A stretch of 64,000 nt of DNA from positions 3,162,001 through 3,226,000 of the forward strand of contig NC_082602.1 in the NCBI RefSeq assembly GCF_030936135.1, written 5' to 3'. The stretch is from Gavia stellata (taxonomy: Eukaryota; Chordata; Aves; Gaviiformes; Gaviidae). Both the position numbers and the translations under genes were made by a program. Positions 14,151-27,100 of this stretch are shown piece by piece (the stretch's first letter is position 1; each line of letters opens with the position of its first letter). The notes under the pieces were generated by a model. It was given only the letters and a program-made list of their open reading frames with translations, did no database searches and was not told where the DNA came from.

Positions 14151-15506
14151 AGACGAAAAGCAGAACTAGTGGTAGGGACAGAGGGACCTGCTGCCTCACC
14201 TCCTAGGCTTGATAACCCCATGTCTATCAGACAAACATCTGCTTATCCCCATACACAGCCTCTGCCAAAGCCTTTTCACACTGTCCCCTGTTCCATGGCT
14301 CAGGAATACCTGGACTCCTTGTCCCTGATCTGGCTCTATTAACAGCTCTTAGCTGAGTTGCCATCAATTTTTATTCCCCTTTTCAGCACACTTAAACTCT
14401 TGCTGTTTGCAATCCCCTGTGGGAATGCAGTCTCCGATTTCACTGAACTTTGTGTAAAAGACATACTTTGTTTGCCCTGAACCTGCCAGCCAACTATTTC
14501 ATGTTACATTCCCAGCTCTTGTATTAGGAGAAATGAGTAATGTCCTTCCATCTCATTAAATCCAACACATACATGAGGAGCATGGATTATTGGAAAGATT
14601 TCTGCTCTCGGCATCTTGGGAAAATGAGCAATTTTCAGAGTTTCAGTCTGTGATTGAGATTCCTCTGGCTTATTTGATGAGCTTAGCAAACTCCCACTAT
14701 ACACAGCTTCCTTTTTTCTAAGCTTACATCTCCCCTTCCTGCACTGTGTAAGTGCTGCGGCCAAGAGGCACAGCTGAGATCTGAACTCCATACATTGCCC
14801 AGCATCTAACCACACAAGGACAGCGCCTGCCCTAAGAGGCTACAGTGACTTCAAAGGAAGAGAACAAGAGTCAACCTAAGACATACTTACATTTTTAACT
14901 CCATCCTGAAGCCAAACAGCCTAACTACTTGATATAGGTTGAATTTTTACAACAGCACACCCTTGAGAAATAACTACAATCTCCAGAAACTCTTCCAATA
15001 ACAGAAATTTGGTTTCAGAAGCTTTATGTTAACGTATTAAATATTGCTGTGGCTGTACTATCTGGCTTCTGTCACAACGCTAGCTGTAGTATTTTTTTTA
15101 TTAAGTGTTATGAACGAGGAAACAGCCTAGGATCACCAGGAAAATGTGTCTTCTGCTTTACAGCATTTTAAGAACAGAAATCTGAGTCCTTCAGCCAATT
15201 ATGCTACCTCATTTCTATGTTTGCTTACCTGAAGTGTGATAAAGGACACTTCATTAAAGCATCTGGCTGATAGTGGTCTAGTTTAAGTTTAATAAAGGCA
15301 TGCAGCTAAACCAGAGCTTTTAGACCTAGGGTATCTTTTTACAAAAAAAATATTCTTCAGTAATGTTTGAACTGCTTTTGAAACTTTCACACCTGAATTT
15401 TAATGAGCAACTGCAACAAGAGTTATATTTGCTAAGTTACAAGCCCAAATGCAACTTTTACAGATTGACTACTAACAACAAAAAAGCCTATGCATGATCT
15501 ACTGAA

Positions 15507-15836
15507 ATGTCTGAAAACATGTCATTTTTAGAAGTTGGTGACCTAAGACGGTTATTCACCAAGGACAGCAAAGTAAGAGATAATGTATTTTTGAAGGACA
15601 ACGTATTTATACGTGTTTATACTGGAAGATATGGAATAAGGAGAGTGCACCCACGTGCCAAAAGCCAGCAACAAATAAAGCCTGTAAGGTCTGACATAGA
15701 AACTGGTGAAGCACTACTGACATCTAGTGCTACACCACTGTGTGTTATAATTAAAACTCCTATGCTGCAGAAGCACCTATTTCAGTTCCAATCAAAAAAT
15801 GAAGTCAAAGCTAAATTTGAGACAGCCATAAAATAA
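15507..15836 (+). other. Unassigned 109-codon ORF, weak coding candidate
   Basis: A plus-strand frame starts MSENMSFLEVGDLRRLF and ends KAKFETAIK. It is richer in charged residues than the other stray frames and contains a short internal echo (DNVFLKDNVF). Its TAA stop lies within an AATAAA hexamer. I recognise no domain, and there is no clear promoter or splice context. It is most probably chance. Confidence 0.1.
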
Positions 15837-17024
15837 AATTTTAAGATTTAAGACTTTTAAGAATGAAAAGTCAGGGCTTTTTCATTTCCCATTTGGTACA
15901 GACCTGAAGCCCCCTTTCATAGTCATGCACTACAAAGAAGTTACAGAACCCACTGATATTTGGAAAGCTTTGCTTCTGTGAGATTTTGTCTCATCTGACA
16001 TTGTTACAGCAAGAAAGGCTATGAGGACAGCAGGCAGCAGCTTGCTCGCAGTCCTGAACCCTGATTTTACCTGTAGTTGACCTTCCTCAGTCTCTGTCAA
16101 CAGATGATAGCCAGGGAAAAGGCAGTCTGACGAAGTGCAGGCCAAGCCTGCCAGGAAATCAACACCAGGAATCGAGCCCTCGACTTGCCAAAGTCAATAG
16201 CATCACTCCCACTGGTGGCAGTGGGGCAGGATTTCACTCCAGGACTTCAAAGTAGATCTGAGCGTGGGTGAAGGCTGACTTCGCTAACAAGATACAGACG
16301 TGATGAGCTCCAGACTCTACCTTTCGATGGCTACACTTTCATGACAGCAAACAAAGCAACGCCCCCTCCACACACACAAAAACCCCTTGTATATAAAGGA
16401 AATTACATCCTTGACACAATGTTCATTTTTGCACAGTGGTTTTGCATCTCCAGCATCCTTACTAGCCTTGCTGTTACCCTGCTCACTATCCAGTGGGGCA
16501 ACAATCAGGGGCTTACAAACACCAAGTTAGAGCTGTCTTGCTCCTGTCATCAAGGCTGCCAGCCCACAAAACAACTGGATAAAGCCTTGAAAACCTCTTT
16601 GCTTTGGAATTAGGTTGCATCCCCCATCCCCTAATAAGTCCTGTTCCATCCATTTTTTGAACAACAAAGTTTTTTCAATTTTTTCTTTAAACAGGTATAT
16701 CACTTTGTTCACAGTGACTCATAGGAGATATTACTGTTCCTCCTACAGCTTTTATGTTGCTACACATCATAGCTGTAGATCCAACTGCTGCCTAGGAAGT
16801 CCTTTTCCTTCGTTTTTGTTTTAAATAACTGTGTGTGGCACATGCCACCACTGGACACATGCCAAATGGCACTGGCTCAGCAATCTGACTGAAAACATGA
16901 GAAGAAGCCACCTCTTCCCAAGGAGATCCTGTGTTGGGGAGGAGGTATCAGGACTGCAGGTACACCACCACTCACTGCCCAAATAACAGAGGAGCCAGAG
17001 CCACCTTTCAGCAGCAGCCAGTGC

Positions 17025-17439
17025 TCACGTGGCATTCAGACCTCGCGATGATTTCTTGTGCGCAGTTCCAATACGCCTTGGCACATCCTCAGCTTTTGCA
17101 AGCCTAAGGGTGTCAGAGATCCCAAAGGTTACATATTTAATGGTGCATGGTCCCTTCTCCTTCATTTCCAGTTGAAGAACAGATTTCTGCCACATAGGCC
17201 AAGATGACCTGGACACACAGCGTGCCATATACTATTTAACAGGGCAAATTACCCCTGCTGCTGCTTCCTGAGTGGGATCCCTTAGGATCCTGAGAGTGGT
17301 TTGCCCGCAAAATCCCAGCACGGGCGACCCTGCTGACTGGAGACAGCCATTCCCCGTCATCCTTCAGCTCAGCCAGGGAGAAAACGTCCTCCCCACGAGC
17401 CAGCCTCGAACGCTGTGATGCAGACACGGGCCTGAGCAT
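17025..17439 (-). other. Two adjacent unassigned minus-strand ORFs beside the CpG island
   Basis: Two 67-codon open frames follow each other on the minus strand: 17439-17236 (includes RLARGEDVFSLAELKDDGEW) and 17228-17025 (includes KEKGPCTIKYVTFGISDTLR). Both have mixed, fairly protein-like composition and lie 200-600 bases left of the CpG island, downstream if transcription runs leftward. I do not recognise either. A possible acceptor (CTGCATCACAG) precedes the RLARGEDV part, but the phase does not match the candidate first exon. They may be exons of an unknown transcript, decayed sequence or chance. Confidence 0.15.
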
Positions 17440-17619
17440 ATGTGAGCTTCAAATTTACCTCACAGGCCTCAGAGGCATGCCCCGAGGGGAGCCTCACAGC
17501 TGCTTGGCCCAGGTTTACCTCAGGCACCACCACTGCTGGTGTAGCCCCCAGTTGTTTCCCTCACACACACAATTCACAGGCAGCAAGTGGTTTATAAAGT
17601 TCGGCTTACCTACAGCGTG

Positions 17620-18060
17620 AGCTTCGTCCACACCGGTAACACCGCACGCCCACTGCCCGCCCGGGTGCCGCCTCTACACCGGGAACCCCCTCAAAGGGCC
17701 GGGGATCCCCTCAGGGCCGGACCCCGCCCGCCGCGGGGAGCGGGGCAGCCCTCACCTCTGCGAGGACGGGGCAAGCCGCCAGGTGGCGCCCACAGCCGGG
17801 CCGGACGGCGGCCGGAGCCCGCCATCCCACGGCCCGACCGCTGCGCCTTGGTTGAAAAAAGAAAAAATAATTTAAGAAATAACCAAATCTGCATTTGTTC
17901 TAGTGGTAAATACAGCACTTAAGAGCCGCGAGCGGGTCGTTCAGCCTGGGGGGCCCCAGGGGCACAGCACGAGGTCGGTAATGCTCGCCAGCGGCGGCTG
18001 CCGTCAGCCACACCGCTCTCCCGGGCTTCACCGCTTCTCTGCGCGCAAAAACCTTCATCA
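17620..18060. promoter_or_regulatory. CpG island, probable promoter
   Basis: From about 17620 to 17850 there are roughly 29 CpG dinucleotides in 230 bases, far above the surrounding AT-rich sequence. A second CpG-rich block runs from about 17925 to 18060. Between them lies an AT-rich segment of about 75 bases. Such islands in vertebrate genomes usually mark promoters. The direction is not certain, but a GTGAGG splice donor on the minus strand within the left half suggests transcription to the left. I could not identify the gene. The mammalian neighbour on this side of IPMK would be ZWINT (from memory), but no matching coding sequence was seen. Confidence 0.75.
17756..17825 (-). CDS. Possible first coding exon in the CpG island, unknown product
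   Basis: On the minus strand an ATG followed by G, with G at position -3, opens a frame reading MAGSGRRPARLWAPPGGLPR then PRR. It is followed directly by a good donor (CGCAGAG then GTGAGGG at 17755). That would be a first exon of 23 codons plus one base. The frame is also open upstream to 17918, through an AT-rich segment. The peptide is Gly/Pro/Arg-rich, as any GC-rich translation would be, and it matches nothing I know. No second exon in a compatible phase was identified. It could equally be non-coding first-exon sequence. Confidence 0.22.
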
Positions 18061-18169
18061 AACGCTTGTGTTCCTTCAAAAAAAACGGTCGCAATTTTTA
18101 CTGAAAAGGTCATTGGTGAAAACCAGCACTACTTCACCAGAAGAAATAGCACATTTCTTACCATGAGGC

Positions 18170-21100
18170 ATTTCTGATCTGAAGCGGGACTCCTAAGCCC
18201 AGCCCTGCTCCTCACACAGGCTCAAGCACGACAGACAACCTACATTATTCCCTCGTCCATGAGGAAAGAAGTGTCTTCCTGAGTGGACAGGACACCCTGG
18301 ACTAAACAGAGCTGTCCCAAAACCAACCAAAAATAGCAGCTGCTGCTGAGGCTTTCCTCACACTATACCAAAAATACTCCCCCAGAGCGGAGCAAAGCAG
18401 CAACCTCCTGGGCTGAGGAGAACTTCCACAGGCGAGGAAAACCACGATCAGCCTCCGATATGCCTTTTCAAAATGCGTTTCTCCTCCTGTTTGAGGTTGT
18501 ATAGCTTCTCAGCAGTCATTTGTCAAAAAAAAAAGTCATCCCAGAAAGTGATAAGCATCGCACAGCTAAGTACTGCCTTTTGTCAGCTTTGTTTTTAAAC
18601 ACACGTACATCTCAGGGTATTGTGTCTACGTTTACCCATCCTCTTCTGTAATCGCCACCTCAAAAACAGCAATAACGCTTAAAGGCCATGAAAATCCTTT
18701 ACCAAAAAAAATCCACACCTGCTGTCTATATTTTTTTAGTTTTACCTACTCTTCTATTTCTCTATTCCAGCAAAAGCTGATACCCAGCACAGAAAACAGA
18801 GCTGGCCTCATACACTGATGAAAAACACATAAATTTGACCAGCAAAGGCACAGGTGAGCGCTGCTTGCAAAGACTTCAGCAACTACATTTGCAGCTTATA
18901 GAAACAGGGGTAAGTGAAACAATTTCTTTTCCTATCACTCAAAAATACATCCACTTTCAAATGCCCGCCACATCACCTCTTTAACACTCAATTTTGGTTA
19001 AGAAGACAAAAAAAACCCCTGAAGCTGTGCTGAAACACTGCACTTAAAATTCCCTCCAGAGTTTCTGTTGCTGGAGCCAACTTGGAAATCCCACTGCAAG
19101 CACTAGCAGAGCTGTAAGTAGTTCCCTCAACTTTTCACCAGGAAACAGAAGCTTTTCCCAGCATTTCCCAGCTTTACTGATCCTTTACTCACTTTATTCA
19201 CGTATTTAATCCTCAAGGCCAACACCAGCTGCTTCAACCTCCCTCGTACAAGAAACAGAGCAAGGAGATGCATTTGGCAAGAGAGGACCCACATCAGCTT
19301 TTCACCTGTGCACCATCCAATCCCCACAGACTTCCTCTGGGTGGATTTTAAAGAGAAATCCCCATGCTAAATGCTTAAATAAAATAAAAACACCTTGTAA
19401 GCATTAATCACCCTGATGTTTCCAACTCCATCAGGAAAGCCAACAGAAAATGGTATTTGTCACACGATGAAAAATAAATAATATGAAATAGAAAAGGAAG
19501 TATTTTGTTTTAGAGCTTTTCTTTTGTGTTTTGCTACTTCCCAACAAAAGCAAACAGAAGGAAGACTTTGATGAGGCAGCTGGAGTGTGAAGGGGAGATG
19601 GGCAGGATGTGGGAAGATCTCACCTCTGCCAGACAGCACACATCTGTGCCAGGGCACTTTCTTATTTCAGCATTGCATTTTGTGCATCATGGAGCTGCTT
19701 TCCCGATGAACTTGGACACTCCACTGCAACACGTCCCCTACACAGGTCTTGGTCAGAGAGGGTGGCTGACCAGCAGCAGGGAATGCTCAGGCCCACTGTA
19801 AAGCAATGTAAAGGACCAAAGCAAAGGGAGGAATTAATTCCATGTTTTCCACAGACTTCCAGCAACTTCTTCCCAATAGACTAATAAACACTAAAGAGCC
19901 AAACTGCAATACCTGGCTGGTTGAGGGTTCTGGGGCTTTTAAAGGAGTGGGATTGCCGCTGGTTGCTGGATGGGCCATTTGCAGCTGGACCTGAAGCAGC
20001 TGTGGCCAATACTTCTGCCAAAATCAACCGAACCGCCCTAATGCAATTCACTCAACCCTAAGGGAGCTGCCTCCCCATCCTAGCTGGGAGAGCAGCTGGC
20101 ACTGCATGCTCAGTGAAGGCAGTTATTGCCAAACAGGTTATTCAGCTGCTTCCAGAATAATCCCAGACATCAGTGCATTTGTGCACATAGAGCGGGTACA
20201 GGCTCTCCTGTCATTGGGAGCTGTATGTGTCCTGGCACTGACGCAGAAGGGTGCTCTGAAGAGTCTTTGCTTCTCCTCTCTTTAATAAAAAATAGGTGCT
20301 GCGGTTATTTGAAGAGCAACTAGGAAGGAGTGGTGGGAGGGAAAAATGAGAGAGGATCAGAGAAGGAAAGAAAATCAGAATGACTTTCAACAGTCTCCTT
20401 TTTTCCACAAAGAGTTGTTTTGTTTTGCAGCTTCCTTAATGAGCCTAAGTACTGTGAAACAGCCAGAAGGCCTGCAATTGCATTACTATTTTTCTTCCTT
20501 TTACAACCTTTTGGATTTCTTTGAACTACAAGCCATCAGGTGTTTCTCAGCAGCCTTGTGCCTGCGTGAGCAGACATGAGCTAGGGATGACCAGCCACGG
20601 AAACCTTCCAGGCACCTGCTTGGTGGTGGGAGCGGGAAGTGTCGTACCCAGAGTCAGGACCATCTGAAGAGATTAAAAAAACTTGAGCAGCTTCATTTTA
20701 AGCTCTATGTACATACGGGTGAACTGGCTTAAAGCTCAGACTCTGTCCAGCCCAGAGGAGATGAGGATGGGCTCCTCTGGCCACCTTATCTCTGCCTGTA
20801 CAGCACCTTGTTGCTGTGATTAATCACTTGTAGGTGCCTTGGGGAGGAAAATGCCTTCTCCCCGAGTGGTGGTAGGGGTGGGAAGCTCCCTGCAAGCCCA
20901 TCCATTGGGGGTGATGGAGACAGGGTCTCTGGTAAAGTGGAAAAAGGCAGAAAGCCCCTCCCAACCTCACTCTGTCTTTCCAACCTCTGTCCTTTCCCAG
21001 GAGCTCTCTTGTAGCCAAAACTTGGTCTTTGGTGGTGCAAACCTGCAGCGTATTGCATCCCCCATACAAGATGGCCAGGCAAGAGCTGCGTGCCAGAGCC

Positions 21101-24100
21101 CCTAACATCCTTGCTGCTACACAGACGTGCACCGGCTTTAAGGCAGCATCTTCAACGGAGAACATGCAAAGAGCTACAAAAGCAATTATTTTGTGACATA
21201 CGCTGTTCCTAACACAGAATGCAAACCATCTGCCAGAGGGTAAAACCCAGAGCAACTCCCTAAATGAGCCGTCCTAGAAGAAGAACGAAAATTATTCCAA
21301 AGCTGCTTCCAAAAGTGGCCGTGACCCAGCCCAGGATGCTGTAAAGACAGAAAATAATCAATCCTGTTACTTCAGCTTCCACTGACTTTTACAGTACTAA
21401 AGAGGGGGATTTTGAAAAAACATCATTTTCCTTCTTTTCCTGTAAGTCAGTAGGTTAACATGATGCTTTCAGGCACTGCAGCGAGGTTTCTAGTTGAAGT
21501 CTCTCTGTACGGCCGGGCTGCTGTGCCAGCTGCTGGCAAAGATCATTGCCACCATTCTCGGAGACAAGAGAAACCATCTCAGGGAGCAGCTGCTGCCCTC
21601 TTGCTCAAAACCCCCTCTCTCTTGACCTTGGCAGGGCTGCTGCTTATAAGCTCATCTCTAACCTACTTTCAAGGGCCAATTTGTTGAGGAAAATGTGATT
21701 AAGGAGCTTTAACTGGAGGGATGAGAGGATGAAGGCTCAGCTGGAGGCAAAATCTGGGATCTCTCCCACATCCTGGCTGCCAACCGTGTCCCCCTCCCTC
21801 GCCACCATCCCCTCATTGCCTGGCACCTCATGAGGCTGCATGGAGGAGTTTGGGGTTTTATTCCCATTCTTTTCTCATTCAAAGCCAGCAGCTTTCCCCC
21901 TGGAGGAACTGGTATTTCCCCTATACATACCTTTATCTTCCAGAGGGTCTCTTTTTTAGCTATTTTATTTTGCAAGGTAGCATAACCCTCACAGATTTCC
22001 ATTTAAAAATATGTATCTATTACAACCATGCAGCTGAGGGAATCACAGACTGATGTCCTTAATACCACATTTTTTAAGAAAACCCATCAAAATTTGTCAG
22101 TAACACATTGCACTGAGCATGTGCAACACCTTCCCTTGGGAAAGTGCTCCTGCTTATTATCGGTAATTAATAATTAGTCCTAAGACTATTTATCACAACT
22201 CCACTGATGTAAGAGCTCTATTACTTCTCTCCGTCTTGTGAAATAATCCCATTAATGTATAGAATGGTTTCTCTAATATACATTTATAAAGCCAAGAGAT
22301 ATGCAGTAGTAAACCTGTCTTGGTCAGGTTTAATGCACTGTCTCTAGCATTTTATTGGGGCAGAGCAGCTCTCTTTATTGTCGGCAGTATCTCAGCTGCT
22401 ACTGCCAAAGAAAATAGTTGTAGATCTCCAAGCAGGGGAGAGAAATTCAGGGAGGTTTTCAGCAATCACCCCCCTCCACAACGTGACCTGCTTCTGGCAC
22501 AAGTCACAGAGTATCTCCAGCTCTGGTCCTCCACAAGATACTCTCACAATTGACAGGCCAAAATTTTATCCTTATTTAACCAAGTCTCCGCTTTAACCCA
22601 GATGCCATGCACAGGACCAACAAGTGTTGTCATTCCCTCCCCACGTAACTGGAACATTGATTTTGGGATGTCTCACTTGGCAGCTAAAGATATCACACAG
22701 CTGAAACACAAATACACAGCGTTTTCCAAAGGCTCCTGAAGTTTGCAGAGCCCAGTTCATGCTGTCTGCATCTGAATAAAAAAAAATAACAAAAAGCACT
22801 CATGACCAACAGCTGATCCTGGTGTGTAACAAAAATCAAGCTTTTAATGATGAACAATGCCTTAAAACTATTTTTAATTAAAATAATTGCAGGTCAAAAG
22901 CTAAAAGCCTCATGGGGAGCAGCCATCTCTGGCATGAGTTTGGCAGGTCTTCATCCTGAACCATCCCAGGGTTTATCTTCTTGTGCTGGTGAGATATTCA
23001 CACCCTTAGTAAGAACAGGGCCACAGTAGTGCCAGAAAGTGTAAGGGGACCTGGGAGGCTCCAGGGCCTCCCCACTGTGACGGGGATCTGCAGCCAGGGA
23101 AAATGCAAAAGATGCTGTCTGCCAAAAAACTCCAATGATTCTCCACGTGTAAGAAAGCTGTGTGGGATATTTGTTATGTTTAAGATAGATGGTGGTGCAC
23201 AAGCCAGAATTACTGTTACGTGTTTTGGAAAAAATGTGCCAATGGTGGAACTAGTGTCTGTCGGCAGTGGGTTTATCACCTGCTAGAGGAAAGGCAGGGA
23301 AAGAGAAAAAACCCTGAAGCGATGAAAGAGTCTTAGGAGGGTTACCAGAAACTCTGGAACCAGATGAGTTGAGGGTCACGGTGCTGAAATAGGACCAGAA
23401 ATCGGGATGCTCTCCACAAACAAACTGGATACTCATCTTCAGGCAGTGAAGATATACAGTTAAAAAGACTTAGCTCCGAGAAATAGGAAAAGTGCGTGCA
23501 AAGCTGAGCTATGGCCCATGGAGAGCATCGGTGACACTTGTGCAGATACCACCCAGCAACGGGGACCCATGCCGGGCTGCCAGCACAGAGCACAGCTGCC
23601 CCATGAACCAGCCTCCCCTGTTCACCCCTACCCTGGTCACAGGAGCCCCAGGGTCCCCACAGGGGAAACCCAAAGGCTCATTTCCCCTGGTCTGACCCCC
23701 TGCAAAGACCTAATGGGAGGAAGGAGGCAGGCAGAGAATAAATCAGCAGTGTGTCCTAATGCTGAATGCCACCGTCCCTGCTGGGTACAAGGGGCACATC
23801 CCAAAACACCACCAGCCGGTTTAGGAGGATGCTGCAGACTGTTGTATCAGCCTCCAAACTCTCAGAATCCTTGGCAGTACTCTGTAGTCAGGGGTGCAGT
23901 GTGCAACTGGAAACGGCACTGAATTCGATCAGAGGAGCAAGAGGGTCTCTTCCAAACACACTCCAAGACGAAAGCTCCTGCTGATGTCACCCAGATAAGC
24001 GGACTGAAACATTCTTCGGTTAGTAGATGGAACAGCTCAAGTTTTCTGTACCAAATGATAGAGCCACTTAAAGGCAAAAACTGGACTCAGTTTTCCACTT

Positions 24101-27100
24101 TGAGTCCCATGGTATATATGCAGTGGCCCCCATGGGGAGAGCCAGCACTGGGATTTAAGGGTAACATAGATGAGGTTAAGGGAGCCCTTCTGCAATACCC
24201 AGGCTCTGTTTTAGAGTGAATAAATCAGTGATTTCTATTACTAGCCCATTATGCCGGTATGATTTGCAAGCAATAAAGCCTTATTTTTGTTAAACTTCTT
24301 TTATTTCTATGCACTTTTCTTTAAGGGAAAATTCCCAGTTCCCTGCAAATGCGTTCCTCCTTTTCTGCCTGGTTCTCTCCCCATGTCCTTTCTTTAATTG
24401 ATTGTCCATTCTGTTTTGATTTCTATACCCTGGGAGCTACTTTCATTTAGACAAAGCTAACATAATTGAAGACTAAAAGTGGCACCTTCTTTTTCTGCCA
24501 GCAAGAAAGTTTTGCTTTATGAAGACCACCTGATTCACTTCTCAGACTTCCCACGCCAGCTGCCCTGCCAACTGCTCCAACAGACAGTGCAGTTGCTTTT
24601 GTGTTAGCAAGTACCAGGTGAGATGGAAGCTTTGAAAATGAAAAAGGGTCAATAAAGAAGCATAAATCAAAGGTGTACTCAGGACTTCCATGTCTTCGTT
24701 ATTTTCCTAGAGGCACACTGGCTTTTACAGACCAAGTGATTCATCATTTTACTTCTCTGGACAAAGTTTTAAGAGTGTTAAAACACTAGCGCTTCTAGCT
24801 TGCTGCAAGTGGATGTCAAAGGTGAGCCGTGACAGAGCCTGGGCTGGTTGTCGGACCCTCCGAGGCACCATCATGGCAGGAGAGAGACCTGGACCCTCCT
24901 TGCTCCAGATATTGGGGTACCAACGTTGAAAATGGACCCGAAAAGCTACCAGGCAGGGGAAGAAAAAGAAGTCAATTCAAGGTGATTAAATGCCAACGTG
25001 TGGTTACAGGCAGTGGGCTGAATTCTGTAAAGGCCCTGACTGAGGAGGGATGCAGGGGAAGTGTAGCACTAGAGACTTGCCCCCCTCTTCCGCTCTTTTC
25101 CTTTTTCACTATTGTATTTCCTTCTCTACAATTAATTTGAAAAAGGCCACTGAACAAAAAGTTGCCAGCCCTGGAAAGGAGCATGTTTTACTTTTCCCAA
25201 GGGTACCTCTCCTTCAGTGGCTGCACGAAGGACTAACACAAATAAAGGCTTCGCAGTTATATTACTCTCAGCAATGAGTAAGTAAATGCTAAACTTAGGT
25301 CAAACTTAGGAACTGCCATTTGTACTAAAATACTTATGTCAGAGACAAGATTTTAGAGAGCTCAATCTAGGCTGCTGAAAACCTTCAGATTGTTTCAGAA
25401 GCACTTCTCACAAACCTGTGGGAGCTGCTGGGCTTTAATTAGACCGAAAAATCCAGTTACAGGCATTTAGATTAGCTTTAAGGATAACTGTAATTTAAGG
25501 AGAAGGATGTGTATGGGCCATGATTTTGCTTTCATTTGTTTAACAACACAAAAGGAAAGAGAAGCACTTGTGCAAACTGCCCAGCTCTCAAGTCTCTTTA
25601 TAGTGCAGTACATTTTTCTAATTTGCAATGATAATCACAAACTCATAAAAATACATCTGTTGACCCAGACAGATTGTAACTGTTGCTTTGATGCCTGGAT
25701 TGCTCTTTTTCCATTTTATTGCTTCCATTTTCCTCATACAGACCACAAAACCAGTTTAACTGATAAGATACGTCTCTTAGATCGTTTTAATACTATGGTT
25801 TTAATACTCAAGCTTAGTAAAAAAAAATTAGATTTAAAAGAGAAGAAAGCAGGCAGGCTGAGGCCACCCTGTCTATTCACAAGAATATTATTTTTCTTTA
25901 CAAAGACGATTGCACAACACAGTATCAATAATTATTACTTAAGGCTGTGGCACTACTAAACTGTAGTGTAACAGAGGAGGAAGATGCTCTGACTGCCGGA
26001 GCTGGAGAGGAGACATGCCCTGAATGCCCTGTGCGGAGTCCCGGGAGATGCATCGTCCCTGGCTAAGCGAGACCACAGTAACTTTAAACAGTGCAAGACC
26101 TAACAAAAGGCCGTGTAATTCCACATGAGGGTCCCCGCAGCTCCGCTTTCCATCAATAGTTTGAAAACCACGCAGAGTATTCAAGCCATAAGGAGGACCA
26201 TTGCTTTTAGGGACTTACATAGTAGCACAACAGTGTTTTCTGCTTGGATCGAATAAAGATCCAATACAAATTCCCAATGGTTTTTGATGGCTACTGAACA
26301 TGTTTTTCTGGAATTACCTCTCCTACCCACAAACGTACAAGAACAGGTATTGGAGACGCCTGAGGCCATAGGGATGGCTTTTTGTGTACGAAAAGGATGC
26401 CAATATATCCTAGAGGAGACGCTACTCCAGTTAAATACCTTAAATACTTTGAGTCTGGAAGAACAAATGGTTTGTGTTGACCAAAGCCCAAGAAGTCTGT
26501 ATTTTCTTCATAGCTGTTCCTAGTTTGTTTCTGGCTTTTCTTTTAAAAAAGTAATTTTGCAAAATTGGTACTTTGGCATAGTACCTATTTGATAGCTTCC
26601 CATCTGCTTGCCCAATTTATATCCACTGAATTTGCTAACAAAATCAAGTTTTTATTGCTAGCCACATTGCACAGCTTATATAGCTGTGGGAAAATGGGCT
26701 GTACTCAATTTCTCCTTACGCTTCATCAACCACAGTGTGTGCTGACGCCGATTCTTTACTGCCAGCAGCAGGGACATATGGTGCAGCAGGCTACAGGTTG
26801 CCCTTCAGATGTGCTGCACAACACAGAGGTAGATTTATTTGCTCTGCTGAGGGTCAAAGTAAGTGTAGAGATGACCAGAGGAAAATGGCTATTGACTGCA
26901 GATATTTTACAGTTCGTCTTCTAGATTACACTTATCTTCAAATCTTGTGGTGGCCTAATCCACAAACTAAAATAAGTTACACTTAGCGGAAGTCTCTTTG
27001 GGGATAGCAAGGACGAAAAGCACAAGCAAAGATAGCAGGCAGCAACAGGAGATGAACAGAAACACCTGATACTAAAGGTAAGCCTCTTTAATGGCTCTCT

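Larger units (their letters stand above)
1..17000. other. No recognised gene; intergenic or intronic sequence
   Basis: All open frames here are short, overlap on both strands and lack recognisable domains or paired splice sites. The longest is 163 codons on the minus strand (1403-1894), Cys/Ser/Leu-rich and unconvincing. I see no tRNA, rRNA, LTR or recognisable CR1 element. A few short local repeats are listed separately. If the CpG island at 17.6 kb drives a leftward transcript, part of this region may be its introns. Confidence 0.55.

Noticed and set aside
16150..16200. Minus-strand GGCTCGATTCC resembling a tRNA B box
   Set aside because: No A box at the right distance, no acceptor stem pairing and no cloverleaf could be drawn.
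20786..21255. Overlapping long ORFs on both strands (143, 98 and 88 codons)
   Set aside because: All three overlap in moderately GC-rich sequence with few stops. None has known motifs or bordering splice sites in a consistent phase.
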